Assembly (NCBI RefSeq): GCF_900091585.1
Contig: NZ_FMHT01000003.1
Location: 5,482,001 to 5,546,000 of the forward strand
DNA: 64,000 nt
From: Micromonospora nigra
GTDB lineage: Bacteria; Actinomycetota; Actinomycetes; Mycobacteriales; Micromonosporaceae
Direction: 5' to 3'
Of this stretch, positions 54,280 through 63,300 are shown one piece after another. A program made the translations under genes and the position numbers. Under the pieces are notes generated by a model, which saw only the letters and a program-made list of their open reading frames with translations, had not been told where the DNA came from and did no database searches. How positions within the stretch are numbered: position 1 is the stretch's first letter; the number at the start of each line of letters is the position of its first letter.

Positions 54280-55443
54280 TCAGCCCGCGGCGCGCAGGGT
54301 ACGGAGGAAGGCCCGCAGGTCCGACACGAACAGCTTCGGCTGCTCCATGGCCGCGAAGTGGCCACCCCGCTCCAGCTCCGCCCAGTGCACGATGTTCGGC
54401 AAGCCGCGCTCGGCGAACCGGCGGATCGGCTGCGCGGGATCACCCGGGTACACCGCGACGCCGACCGGCGTCGGCAGCGGCGGCGGGGGCGTCGGCGGGG
54501 TGGGCGCCGTCGGCATGACGTCAGCGTTGTCGAAGTAGAAGTTGGCGGCCGACCCGGCGGTCGCGGTCAGCCAGTAGACCATCACGTTGGTCAGCATGTG
54601 GTCCCGGTCGACGGCGTCCTCGGGGACCTTGTCCGAGTCCGTCCACTCCTTGAACTTCTCCACGATCCAGGCGAGCTGCCCCACCGGGGAGTCCGTCAGG
54701 CCGTACGCCAGCGTCTGCGGCCGCGTCGACTGGATCTTCATGTAGCCGGAGCCGTCGACCGCGAAGGCGTTGAGCAGGCCCAGCTTGCGCAGGTCCGCCT
54801 CCTCCAGACCGGCCATGTCGGAGGGGTCCGACGGCGGCGTGATCAGGAAGTTCACATGTGCCGCGATGACGTGCTCGTGGTCGATCGCGGCGAGCGCCTG
54901 GCTGATCCAGGCCCCCATGTCGCCGCCCTGCACCACGTACCGGTCGTAGCCGAGCCGGCGCATCAGCTCCGCCCAGGCCTGCGCCACCCGGGGGATGGTC
55001 CACCCCGGCTCGGAGGTGGGACCGGAGAAGCCGAACCCGGGGATGCTGGGGACGACCAGGTGGAAGGCGTCGGCGGGGTCACCGCCGTGAGCCCGCGGGT
55101 TGGTCAGCGGCTCGACGACGTCGAGGAACTCCACGAACGACCCTGGCCAGCCGTGGGTGATCACCAGCGGGGTGGCGTCGGGCTCGGGGGAGCGGACGTG
55201 CAGGAAGTGCACGGTGGTTCCGTCGATGACGTCGGTGAACTGGGGGAACGAGTTCAGCCTCGCCTCGGCGGCCCGCCAGTCGTAGCTGGTGCGCCAGTAC
55301 TCGGTAAGGTCCTTGAGGTACTGCAGGGAGACGCCACGCTCCCAGCCGGCGCCAGGCAGTTCGCCGGGCCAACGGACCGTGTCGAGGCGCCTGCGCAGAT
55401 CGTCGAGGTCGGACTGCGGAATGTCGATGCGGAAGGGTTCCAT
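54280..55443 (-). CDS. Epoxide hydrolase, SgcF/NcsF2-like
   Basis: A 387-residue alpha/beta-hydrolase with the microsomal-type N-terminal lid ([20 protein letters not shown]). Oxyanion motif HGWPGS at 97-102; nucleophile Asp175 in [11 protein letters not shown]; His362 in [10 protein letters not shown] as the base. Enediyne clusters use such enzymes to open the core epoxide (C-1027 SgcF, established). A proline-rich stretch ([15 protein letters not shown], about 312-326) interrupts the cap region and is unusual. It is transcribed alone, divergent from the FAD monooxygenase. Confidence 0.9.
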   Translation of the reverse strand: MEPFRIDIPQSDLDDLRRRLDTVRWPGELPGAGWERGVSLQYLKDLTEYWRTSYDWRAAEARLNSFPQFTDVIDGTTVHFLHVRSPEPDATPLVITHGWPGSFVEFLDVVEPLTNPRAHGGDPADAFHLVVPSIPGFGFSGPTSEPGWTIPRVAQAWAELMRRLGYDRYVVQGGDMGAWISQALAAIDHEHVIAAHVNFLITPPSDPSDMAGLEEADLRKLGLLNAFAVDGSGYMKIQSTRPQTLAYGLTDSPVGQLAWIVEKFKEWTDSDKVPEDAVDRDHMLTNVMVYWLTATAGSAANFYFDNADVMPTAPTPPTPPPPLPTPVGVAVYPGDPAQPIRRFAERGLPNIVHWAELERGGHFAAMEQPKLFVSDLRAFLRTLRAAG

Positions 55444-55664
55444 AAATCACTCCTTCGCCAAGGGCTCGCGCGGTGCGCAATTCGTCAACGGCGCGCGTGC
55501 GGGAATTGCCCGAAGAGGGCGTCCGGGTCATGCTAACGAGGCTGGGAACAGCGCGGAAAGGGTGGCGAAGGCAGTGAGCATGATGGAAGAACGCCTCCTC
55601 GCAGCGCACTCGATAGGTTGTACGGCGTACCGACAACTCTGCATCGACCCCGGAGGTTCGCGCG
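55444..55664. promoter_or_regulatory. Divergent promoter region
   Basis: These 221 bases lie between the epoxide hydrolase and the FAD monooxygenase, so both promoters should be here. GGAGG at 55652 is the ribosome site of the monooxygenase. No palindrome stood out. Confidence 0.35.
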
Positions 55665-56996
55665 GTGGTTAACTACATAGGCGATCATGCGGTTGTCCTC
55701 GGTGGAAGCATCGCCGGCTCCCTCACGGCGCGGATGCTGGCCGACCACTACCGCGAGGTGACGGTCATCGAGCGCGACGAGTTGGCCGGGGTGACCGGCC
55801 CTCGTCGCGCCGTTCCCCAGGGGCATCACATTCACGCCCTGTTGGCCAGGGGAAAGCAGATTCTCGACGAGGTCTTTCCGGGATTCACCGAGGAACTCGT
55901 TTCCATCGGCGTGCCGGTCGGTGACTTCGGCACCAGCCTCAGTTGGTATTTCAACGGCAAGATGATGAAGAAGGCCGAGACCGGGTTGGTGTGCGTTGCC
56001 GCCGGTCGGCCGCTGGTGGAGGACCGGATCCGGCGGCGCGTCCGAGCCCTGGACAACGTGACCATCCGCGAGCGTACGGACGTCGTCGGGCTGGTGGCCA
56101 CGCCCGACCACCGCCGCATCACCGGGGTGCGGGTGCAGCCGAACACGGGGGAGGGCGCGCCCGTCGAGGTGCTCGACGCGGACCTGGTCGTCGACACCAC
56201 CGGCCGGGGCTCGCGTACCCCCCGCTGGCTGGCCGAGTTCGGCTACCCCCAGGTGCAGGAGGAGCAGGTCCGGATGGACCTGACCTACACCACCTGCGAC
56301 TTCCACGGCCCGCTGGAGTTCGACCCCATCGGCGACGACATCGCCCTCATCCCGGTGGCCACGCCGGCCATGCCCCGAGGCGCGATCTTCGCCCGGCTGC
56401 CGGACCGCTATGCGATCTCCCTCACCGGGATCCTCGGTGACCGGCCGCCCACCGACCACAAGGGATTCCTCGCTTACGTGGAGTCGCTGCCGGTGCCGGA
56501 GATCTACAAGGCGGTCCGTGACGCCGAGCCGATGGGCCCGGCGATGACCTTCCAGTTCCCGGCCAGCATCCGCCGCCACTACGAGCGGCAGTCCCGGCAC
56601 CCCGACGGACTGCTGGTCACCGGCGACGCCGCCTGCATCTTCAACCCCGTGTACGGCCAGGGCATGACGGTCGCCGCGATGGAGTCCCTCGTCCTGCGTG
56701 AGCACCTGGAGCAGGGGCCGCCGCGGCCCGAGCAGTTCTTCCGCGCCCAGTCCAAGGTGATCGACGCGCCGTGGGACATGTCCGCCGGCGCGGATCTCGG
56801 CTTTCCCGGGGTGCGTGGTCGCCGGACGGTCAAGACGTTCATGGGCAACGCCTACATCCCGCGGCTGCAGGCCGCTGCGGCCAACGACGGGCGGCTCACC
56901 GCCTCGTTCCTGCGCGCGGCCGGGCTGGTCGACCCGCCGCAGGCCCTGATGAAGCCCGCCGTCGCTGCACGGGTGCTGCGGGCCTCCGCCCGCTGA
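55665..56996 (+). CDS. FAD-dependent monooxygenase/oxidoreductase
   Basis: A 443-residue flavoprotein. The N-terminal dinucleotide fold reads HAVVLGGSIAGSLTARMLAD, followed by VTVIERDEL; DLVVDTTGRGSRTPRWL is the second NAD(P)/FAD segment and VTGDAACIFNPVYGQGMTVA is the GD motif that contacts the FAD ribityl chain. It resembles tailoring oxidoreductases of the polyprenyl-methoxyphenol hydroxylase class. It may oxidise the core or a side group. A clean 14-bp hairpin follows. Confidence 0.87.
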   Translation: MVNYIGDHAVVLGGSIAGSLTARMLADHYREVTVIERDELAGVTGPRRAVPQGHHIHALLARGKQILDEVFPGFTEELVSIGVPVGDFGTSLSWYFNGKMMKKAETGLVCVAAGRPLVEDRIRRRVRALDNVTIRERTDVVGLVATPDHRRITGVRVQPNTGEGAPVEVLDADLVVDTTGRGSRTPRWLAEFGYPQVQEEQVRMDLTYTTCDFHGPLEFDPIGDDIALIPVATPAMPRGAIFARLPDRYAISLTGILGDRPPTDHKGFLAYVESLPVPEIYKAVRDAEPMGPAMTFQFPASIRRHYERQSRHPDGLLVTGDAACIFNPVYGQGMTVAAMESLVLREHLEQGPPRPEQFFRAQSKVIDAPWDMSAGADLGFPGVRGRRTVKTFMGNAYIPRLQAAAANDGRLTASFLRAAGLVDPPQALMKPAVAARVLRASAR

Positions 56997-57004
56997 CCAC
57001 CCGC

Positions 57005-57037
57005 CGGCGCCCCGCACCACCGCGGTGCGGGGCGCCG
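57005..57037. terminator. Bidirectional hairpin
   Basis: A perfect 14-bp stem (CGGCGCCCCGCACC with its complement) and a five-base loop, between the convergent FAD monooxygenase and methyltransferase genes. Confidence 0.75.
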
Positions 57038-57109
57038 ACGCCTGTCCGTACCCCCGCGTGGCGGTCGGCCCCGTGCCGTCCCGTCGGTCGACCGTAGCTG
57101 CGGGCGCGG

Positions 57110-57820
57110 TCAGCGCCGACCGGCGGCCTCCGACCGGCCGGCGCTGAACGTCCACCGCGACCTGCTGTTGCCGAGGTTCGGTCGCAGGCGCCGGCCGGTG
57201 AGCCCGGCCCGGGCCGCCCGCGCCCTCATCTCCGGCTCGTCCAGGCGGAGCAGGCCGTGCCGGCGCCGGGTACGCGCATACGGGGACACGGCAACCCGCG
57301 CCAGGTGCCCGAGGGTGTCCCGCAGGAAGCCCTCGCGGGCCGCGAAGCGCAACAGGTCCACCGTGTCGGCCACCACCCCCGCCCCCGGCGGGATGATGTC
57401 GCTGACCACGAGCCGCCCGTCGTCGGCGAGCAGCCGGTGGGCCGTCGTGAGCAGCGAGTGCAGCTCGTCCGGGTTGAGGTACTGCACCACCGAGTGCACC
57501 ACCATGAGGTCGACCGATCCGGGCGGCAGCGCGGCCAGCTCCGCCGGCCCGATCACGGTGATGCGCGGGTGGTCGGCGAAGCGGTCGGCAAGGCGCGTCC
57601 GGATGCTGCCTGCCGCCTCGCACAGGACCACCTCGTCGCAGGCGCCCGCGACGCGGTCGGCGAACAGCGCCTCACCGGGGCCGTAGTCGAGCACCCGTCC
57701 CCGGCGGCCGTCCAGCAGCCCGACCATGGTGTCGGCCATGGCCCGGTAGTGCCGGTCGCGGTGCCGGTCGCAGACGTAGACGTCCTGGCCACGGTTCCAC
57801 TCGTCAAGCCACGTCGACAC
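57110..57820 (-). CDS. Class I SAM methyltransferase
   Basis: A 236-residue methyltransferase. Motif I is RVLDYGPGEALFADRV; further motifs are VDLMVVHSVVQYLNPDEL and HRLLADDGRLVVSDIIPPG. The GTG start 57820 is preceded by GGAGGGG on the minus strand. It is divergent from the GT2-GtrA gene, with which it shares a 252-base promoter region. This type often accompanies polyprenyl-phosphate glycosyltransferases in actinobacteria (impression); the acceptor is unknown. Confidence 0.83.
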   Translation of the reverse strand: MSTWLDEWNRGQDVYVCDRHRDRHYRAMADTMVGLLDGRRGRVLDYGPGEALFADRVAGACDEVVLCEAAGSIRTRLADRFADHPRITVIGPAELAALPPGSVDLMVVHSVVQYLNPDELHSLLTTAHRLLADDGRLVVSDIIPPGAGVVADTVDLLRFAAREGFLRDTLGHLARVAVSPYARTRRRHGLLRLDEPEMRARAARAGLTGRRLRPNLGNSRSRWTFSAGRSEAAGRR

Positions 57821-58072
57821 GTGACCACCCCTCCCCGGACACCAGCGGACCGGCCCCCGGCGGCGTCGGCCGCCGCGACGGGGACCGGACGGTCGTCGCC
57901 CAGTGTCGCGGGCCCGTCGACGGGCGTCCTCTCCGTGGTTGCGGACAACACCGCCCCGTCGGCACTGGCGCAAGGAGGAGGATGCCGCCGCCCACCTCCT
58001 GCGCCGACCCTGGTCGTACACGTTCGGTCGGCCGCTCCCGGTCGAACGAGACCCGAGCGAGAGGCAGGGCCC
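57821..58072. promoter_or_regulatory. Divergent promoter region
   Basis: Between the methyltransferase and the glycosyltransferase genes. No gene, palindrome or clear sigma-70 element was found in these 252 bases. Confidence 0.3.
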
Positions 58073-59284
58073 ATGACCGCGACCGCGGAAGAGTCCGTCC
58101 AGCTGACCCGGACACTGCTGACCGAGGTCGTGATCCCGGTCTACAACGAGGAGCGGGTCCTCGCCGACAGCGTCCACCGGCTGCACGACTACCTCAGTCG
58201 CCACTTTCCGTACCCCTTCCTCATCACCATCGCCGAGAGCGGCAGCGTCGACGCGACCCCGGAGATCGGTGCGGCGCTTGCCCGGGAGCTGCCCAACGTC
58301 CGGCTTGTGCGCATCGCCGAGCGCGGCCGGGGCCTGGCCCTTCGGCAGGCGTGGGAGACCAGCGACGCCGACGTGGTCAGCTACATGGACGCCGACCTGT
58401 CGATCGACCTCGACGGCTTCCTGCCGCTGATCGCCCCGTTGGCCTCCGGCCACAGCGACCTGTCCATCGGCACCCGGCACCGGCAGGGTTCGAGTGTGCA
58501 GCGGTCACTGCTGCGGGCGGTGCTGTCGCGCACGTACAACCTGCTGTTGCGGGTCGTACTCGGGGTGCGGTTCTCCGACGCGCAGTGCGGGTTCAAGGCC
58601 GGCCGCCGGGAGGTCGTGCAGGCGCTGCTGCCCGTGGTGCAGGACAACCGGTGGTTCTTCGACACCGAGCTGCTCTGCGTGGCGCAGCGGTACGGCCTGC
58701 GTATCCACGAGGTGCCCGTCGACTGTCTCGACGACCCCGACAGCAAGGTACGCATCGCCTCGACGGTGCTGGAGATGCTGCGCGGCATGGTGAAGGTGAC
58801 CCGGCGTCGGATCACGGGGACGTTCACCGTGCCGCTGCCGGCGCACCTGCAGCGGGCCAAGCTGCCGCCGGGGTTGGCCCAGCAGTTCGTCAGGTTCGCC
58901 ACCGTCGGCGCCCTCAGCGGGCTCCTGCACGTCGGGTTCTACCTCGCCTTCCGTACGGTGATGTCGCCGTTGGCGGCCAACGCCCTCGGCCTGTTCCTCA
59001 CCACCGTGCTCAACACCGCGGCCAACCGCCGGGTGACCTTCGGCATCCGGGGCCACCGCGGCGCACTACGCCACCAGTTGGAGGCCGGGGTGGCGTTCCT
59101 GCTCAGCCTGGTCTTCTCCAGCGCCGGTCTGCTGGCCGTCGGGTCGGGACTGTCCCGCGCCGCCGAACTCGCCGTGCTGTTCGCCGGTGACGCGCTGGCC
59201 ACCCTGGTCCGGTTCACCCTGCTCCGCAACTGGGTGTTCGCGCCGCACCGCCAGCGCGGCGACGACGGCGGACCTGCGCAGTGA
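58073..59284 (+). CDS. GT2 polyprenyl-phosphate glycosyltransferase fused to GtrA
   Basis: A 403-residue fusion. Residues 15-250 are a GT-A, family-2 transferase of the dolichol-phosphate-mannose synthase type (VVIPVYNEERVL; metal site SYMDADLSIDLDG; TRHRQGSS). Residues 265-395 are a GtrA-like four-helix membrane domain (QFVRFATVGALSGLLHVGFY; NALGLFLTTVLNTAANRRVTF). It would place a sugar on a polyprenyl phosphate at the membrane. The next gene overlaps it (GTGA), so the pair works together. Confidence 0.88.
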   Translation: MTATAEESVQLTRTLLTEVVIPVYNEERVLADSVHRLHDYLSRHFPYPFLITIAESGSVDATPEIGAALARELPNVRLVRIAERGRGLALRQAWETSDADVVSYMDADLSIDLDGFLPLIAPLASGHSDLSIGTRHRQGSSVQRSLLRAVLSRTYNLLLRVVLGVRFSDAQCGFKAGRREVVQALLPVVQDNRWFFDTELLCVAQRYGLRIHEVPVDCLDDPDSKVRIASTVLEMLRGMVKVTRRRITGTFTVPLPAHLQRAKLPPGLAQQFVRFATVGALSGLLHVGFYLAFRTVMSPLAANALGLFLTTVLNTAANRRVTFGIRGHRGALRHQLEAGVAFLLSLVFSSAGLLAVGSGLSRAAELAVLFAGDALATLVRFTLLRNWVFAPHRQRGDDGGPAQ

Positions 59285-60207
59285 GCCGGCTGCTCATCGT
59301 CACCGCAGACGACTACGGCCTGACCGAGTCGATCTCGCGGGGCATTCTGCGCGCCCACGACGCCGGCGTGGTGACCAGCACCTCGGTGCTGGCCGTCGGC
59401 CCGGCCGTGGCCCGCTCGGCGGCCTGGCTGCGGGAGCGGCCCCGGTTGGGGGTGGGCGCACACCTGGCGGCGGTGGGGGAGGATCCGCCGCTGCTGACCG
59501 CGCGGGAGATCCCGACCCTGGTCGACCGGCGCGGGGCGTTCCGCCCCGGCTGGCGGTCCTTCATGCGCGCCGCCCTCCTCGGGCGCGTCGATCCGGCGGA
59601 CCTGCGCCGCGAGTTCGACGCGCAGGCCGAGCGGCTGGTCCGCGATCTCGGCCTGAGCCTGACCCATGTGGACACCCACCAGCACCTGCATCTCTACCCG
59701 CCCGTCGCGGAGGTGGTCACGCAGGTCGCGCGGCGGTGGGGGGCCGGCGCGGTGCGGACCCCGACGAGCACGGCGCGGGGGCCGATCGGTTTCGGGGTAC
59801 GCCGGTGGAGCCGGGCCCTGTCCGGCCGGCTCGCCGCCGCGCACCTGGCCTCGACGGGGGCGTACGGCGGCCTGGACGAGGCGGGCGCATTGACGCTGGA
59901 GCGCGCCGAGGAACTGCTGGGCCGGCTGGCCGCCGGTCCGGCCGCCACCATCGAGATCAACTGTCATCCCGGTGAACCCGCCGCCGACGACCGGGGCCGG
60001 TACGCCTGGGGCTACCGGTGGGGCGAGGAACTGGCCGGGCTCACCGATCCCCGGTTGCGCGAGACGGTACGCCGGCTCGACCTGCGACTCGGCGGGTTCG
60101 CCGAGCTGACCGCCGTCGCCACCGCCGTCGCCACCGCCGCCGCCACCGCCACCGCCACCGCCGACGTCCCCGCAGGCCGGCGAGCATCTTCGAAGAAAAG
60201 AGAATGA
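59281..60207 (+). CDS. ChbG/YdjC-family carbohydrate deacetylase
   Basis: A 308-residue YdjC-type deacetylase. LLIVTADDYGLTESISRGI has the metal Asp; THVDTHQHLHLYPPVAEV and EINCHPGEP carry the His ligands. Expected reaction: N-deacetylation of an acetylated amino sugar, here perhaps the lipid-linked sugar made by the GT2-GtrA protein. The C-terminus is an Ala/Thr/Val repeat from a 12-nt tandem unit. Confidence 0.87.
   Translation: MSRLLIVTADDYGLTESISRGILRAHDAGVVTSTSVLAVGPAVARSAAWLRERPRLGVGAHLAAVGEDPPLLTAREIPTLVDRRGAFRPGWRSFMRAALLGRVDPADLRREFDAQAERLVRDLGLSLTHVDTHQHLHLYPPVAEVVTQVARRWGAGAVRTPTSTARGPIGFGVRRWSRALSGRLAAAHLASTGAYGGLDEAGALTLERAEELLGRLAAGPAATIEINCHPGEPAADDRGRYAWGYRWGEELAGLTDPRLRETVRRLDLRLGGFAELTAVATAVATAAATATATADVPAGRRASSKKRE
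60109..60168 (+). repeat. 12-nt tandem repeat in the ChbG gene
   Basis: Five copies of ACCGCCGTCGCC with drift in the later units, encoding TAVATAVATAAATATATADV (20 residues). It makes a low-complexity tail after the deacetylase fold. Confidence 0.8.
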
Positions 60208-60419
60208 TCGATGAGCTGATAGGTTGTCGACGGGCGCGGCGGGTGCCGCGCCGCAGGTGGCAGGGGCCGCGCCGAACGTCGGCGTGACACCGACGCCACT
60301 CCTCACCGGCATGGCGCGCTCTCCTCCCGCCGCCGCCGGAAACCTCTCCCGCATGCCGTCACCGAACCGTGCCCCCGCACGCTCGCGGCGGCTCCCGCAC
60401 ACCCGCCGAAGGAGCGCAG

Positions 60420-61865
60420 ATGGACCTCAGACAGGGCACTGTCCCACAGCTCGACCCGCGTCGTTGGAAGGCGCTGGTGCTGCTGTGCATCGCCAACTTC
60501 CTCGTCATTCTCGACGCCCAGGCGGTGATCCTGGCGCTTCCGTCGATCAGCAGGGAACTCGGGATGTCCGCCGCGAGCGCCCAGTGGGTGCTCAGCGCGA
60601 ACCTGCTGACCTTCGGCGGCCTGCTGCTGCTCGGCGGCCGGGTCGCCGACCTGCTCGGCCGCCGTCGTACCTTCATGATCGGCACTGCCCTGTACCTGGT
60701 GGTGTCGCTGCTGTCCGGCCTCGCCTGGAACACCGAGGTGCTGTTGGCCGCCCGTGCCCTGCACGGCGTGGCGGCGGCGCTGGTGGCGCCCACCGCGCTG
60801 TCGATCCTGACCACCACCTTCCCGGAGGGCCGGGAGCGCAACAAGGCGCTCGCCGGCTGGGCGGGCATCGCGGGCATCGGCGCCACCATCGGCCTGCTCA
60901 TCGGAGGCACCCTGACCGAGAGCCTCGGCTGGCAGTGGGTCTTCTACATCAACGTGCCGCTGACGCTGCTGATGCTGGCGCTGAGCCCGGTCCTGCTCGC
61001 CGAGAGCCGGGCCGACGGGATGCGCCGCGTCTACGACGTGGCGGGCGCCGTGACCAGCACGGCCGCGCTGGTCCTGCTGGTCTACGCGGTGGTGGAGGCC
61101 CCCGCGGTGGGCTGGACGAGTGTGCGCACCGTCGGCCTGTTCCTGGCGGCGGTGGTGCTGACGGTCATCTTCGTGGTCATCGAGAGCAGGTCGGCGGCGC
61201 CGCTGGTGCCGTTGCGGATCTTCCGTAACAACGCGTTGGTCGGCGGCAACCTCGTGACGGTGGCCATCGGCATGGTGGCCTTCGGCATGTCGGTCAGCAT
61301 CTCGCTGTACGCCCAGCAGGTGCTCGGCTACTCGCCCCTGGAGTTCGGGCTGCGCCAGGCCATCATGCCGATCATGGCGTTCGTCGGGGCGTACGTGGCC
61401 CAGGCGCTGGTGACCCGGCGGGGCTTCCGGCCGGTGACGATCGTGAGCGTGCTGTTCCTGGCGGTGGGCAGTCTCCTGCTGACCCGGGTGTCACCCGACG
61501 GCCAGTACGTTCGGGACGTCGCCGGCGCGCTGTTCGTCTTCGGCCTCGGCCTCGGGGCCGGCACGGTCGCCACCTCGGCGGCGGCGCTGTCGCGCGTCGA
61601 GCCGGCCGACGCCGGCCTGGCCTCCGGGTTCAACACCGCGGCCTTCCAGATCGGCGGCGCGGTGGGCGTCGCCATCGTGTCGACGGTGATCGCCGCGCGG
61701 ACCACCGGACCGGACCCGGCGGCCATGACCGACGCCCTGCGGGCTGGCTTCCTCACCTGTGCGGTGCTCGCGCTGCTGGGGCTGGTGCTGGCGGTCGCGC
61801 TGCTGCGCCGCTCCGGGGGGACGTCGGCGGCAGCGCCGTCCCCGCAGCGGGAGATGATCGGCTGA
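60420..61865 (+). CDS. MFS exporter, EmrB/QacA (DHA2, 14-TM) type
   Basis: A 481-residue drug:proton antiporter. It begins ALVLLCIANFLVILDAQAVI and has the motif-C-like GWAGIAGIGATIGLLIGGTL and the loop GGRVADLLGRRRTF (motif A). Fourteen hydrophobic segments are expected. SgcB-type efflux proteins of this family confer enediyne self-resistance. ATG 60420 with AAGGAG. The gap from 60208 to 60419 is otherwise empty. Confidence 0.92.
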   Translation: MDLRQGTVPQLDPRRWKALVLLCIANFLVILDAQAVILALPSISRELGMSAASAQWVLSANLLTFGGLLLLGGRVADLLGRRRTFMIGTALYLVVSLLSGLAWNTEVLLAARALHGVAAALVAPTALSILTTTFPEGRERNKALAGWAGIAGIGATIGLLIGGTLTESLGWQWVFYINVPLTLLMLALSPVLLAESRADGMRRVYDVAGAVTSTAALVLLVYAVVEAPAVGWTSVRTVGLFLAAVVLTVIFVVIESRSAAPLVPLRIFRNNALVGGNLVTVAIGMVAFGMSVSISLYAQQVLGYSPLEFGLRQAIMPIMAFVGAYVAQALVTRRGFRPVTIVSVLFLAVGSLLLTRVSPDGQYVRDVAGALFVFGLGLGAGTVATSAAALSRVEPADAGLASGFNTAAFQIGGAVGVAIVSTVIAARTTGPDPAAMTDALRAGFLTCAVLALLGLVLAVALLRRSGGTSAAAPSPQREMIG

Positions 61866-61964
61866 GGCGACCCCGTGCCCGCGCCGGCCGGCGCGGGCAC
61901 GGGACCGGTCGGGGGGCGGGGCGTCGCCGCGCCGGCCCCGGCCGTCCCACCGGGGCGGTAGGGT

Positions 61965-62606
61965 TCAGTCGGCGCCGGCGCGGATCCCGGCGATGATGGT
62001 GTCGACCACGTGGGCGGCGAGCTTGTCGATCACGTCCCGGTCCTGTCCGTGCAGCGGCCCCCGGGTGACCAGGTCGGCGAAGCCGTGCACCGCCGACCAG
62101 CACGCCCACTCGGCGTGCGCGCGTCGCTCGGGGGACAGCACGCCGGCCTCGACGAGCCCGTTGAGCACGTCGAGCAGGAGTTGGTACGGCGGGGGCACCG
62201 CGTCGGCGATCCGTACCGAGGCGGCCTCCTCGCCGGGCTCGTCCTTGGTCAGGATCGCCAGCTCGAACCAGCCCGGCTCGGACAGCGCGAAGTGGATGTA
62301 GCCCAGCCCCACGGCGCGCAGCCGTTCCAGCGCCTGCTCCCCGGGCTCGGCGTCGGGCTCGATGACGCCGATGCGGTCGAGCATGGCGCGGGCGAGCAGA
62401 CCCTGTGCCTCGACGGCGACCGCCAGCACCAGGGCCTGCCGGTCGGCGAAGTGACGGTAGGCGGCGTTCGGCGTGACGCCGACGGACCTGGTGACGCCAC
62501 GCAGGCCCAGAGCGTCCGCGCCGCCGGAGCGGGCCAGCCTGAGCCCGGCCTCGACCAGGGCGGTGCGAAGGTCGCCGTGGTGGTACCGGCGTGTTTCACC
62601 GAGCAC
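61965..62606 (-). CDS. TetR-family regulator
   Basis: A 213-residue TetR protein. The HTH reads LRGVTRSVGVTPNAAYRHFA after RYHHGDLRTALVEAGLRLAR; the C-terminal part (FALSEPGWFELAIL, HAEWACWSAVHGFADLV) is of the TetR_C_33/WHG type. GTG start 62606. It is divergent from the VOC gene with 37 bases between them and lies between two exporters, so it probably represses the efflux/resistance genes. Confidence 0.88.
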   Translation of the reverse strand: MLGETRRYHHGDLRTALVEAGLRLARSGGADALGLRGVTRSVGVTPNAAYRHFADRQALVLAVAVEAQGLLARAMLDRIGVIEPDAEPGEQALERLRAVGLGYIHFALSEPGWFELAILTKDEPGEEAASVRIADAVPPPYQLLLDVLNGLVEAGVLSPERRAHAEWACWSAVHGFADLVTRGPLHGQDRDVIDKLAAHVVDTIIAGIRAGAD

Positions 62607-62643
62607 GGTTGCGGAGCCCCCTCAGCGCGTATACGGTGTGAAC
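62607..62643. promoter_or_regulatory. Short divergent TetR/VOC promoter region
   Basis: Only 37 bases separate the two starts. They include GTATAC and the sequence TGTGAAC directly before the VOC ATG; TGTGAACA recurs 16 bases later, inside the coding region. There is no ribosome site for the VOC gene, so a leaderless mRNA is possible. Confidence 0.4.
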
Positions 62644-63030
62644 ATGGCAGATGTGAACAGTGTAGACACCACGCCGACGGCAAACTACCTCGCGCCGGGC
62701 TGGTTTGATATCTCCACCCCGGATGCCGAGCGAACGCGAGCTTTCTACAAGGAATTGTTCGGCTGGACGGTACACGTGCTGGACGAGACGTACTCGCTGG
62801 TGGGTGGCGCGAACGGGGAGCCCATGGGCGGTATCGGCCAGGCCGGTCCCGATGCTCCGTACACCGGCATCGTGACCTATTTCCCGGTTCCCGACGTCGA
62901 GGCCGCGCTCGTGCAGGCGGAGAAGCTCGGCGGCACCCGTCGAATGGATCCGCAGGCCATTCCCGGCCGCGGTCGAATCGCCGCCTTCGCCGACCCCGAC
63001 GGCAATGTCGTCGGCCTGATGAGTCCGTGA
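62644..63030 (+). CDS. VOC-superfamily protein (glyoxalase/bleomycin-resistance fold)
   Basis: A 128-residue VOC protein. PGWFDISTPDAERTRAFYKE and then LFGWTVHVL form the first beta-alpha-beta-beta-beta unit; GIVTYFPVPDVEAALVQAEK and FADPDGNVVGL the second. It may bind and sequester the product or an intermediate, or act as an isomerase/dioxygenase. Its place between TetR and two exporters favours a resistance function (inference). Confidence 0.85.
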   Translation: MADVNSVDTTPTANYLAPGWFDISTPDAERTRAFYKELFGWTVHVLDETYSLVGGANGEPMGGIGQAGPDAPYTGIVTYFPVPDVEAALVQAEKLGGTRRMDPQAIPGRGRIAAFADPDGNVVGLMSP

Positions 63031-63300
63031 CGTGGCCGGCCACCCGACGGTGACCACGCGGCCCGGCGTGACCCACGCCGGGCCGCCGTTCCCGTCGGTC
63101 GTTCCGGTGGCGTCTCCGTCCGTGCGGCTGGCCGGTCCGCCGTGCCGCCGCGTGTCACCAACCCTGCTCCGCGCGGCCCCACACGGTGCCGGGCACCGCG
63201 CTGCTCGCGTGCCCCGGCCCTGTCCGAGGGTGCTGTCCCTCCCGTCGACCGGCGACGTGTCGTGTCGATCATGTGTAACTGACGATCAAGGAGTTTGAGC
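63031..63300. other. Intergenic region before the second exporter
   Basis: No gene is seen in 270 bases. The ribosome site AAGGAG at 63288-63293 belongs to the next gene. Confidence 0.4.
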
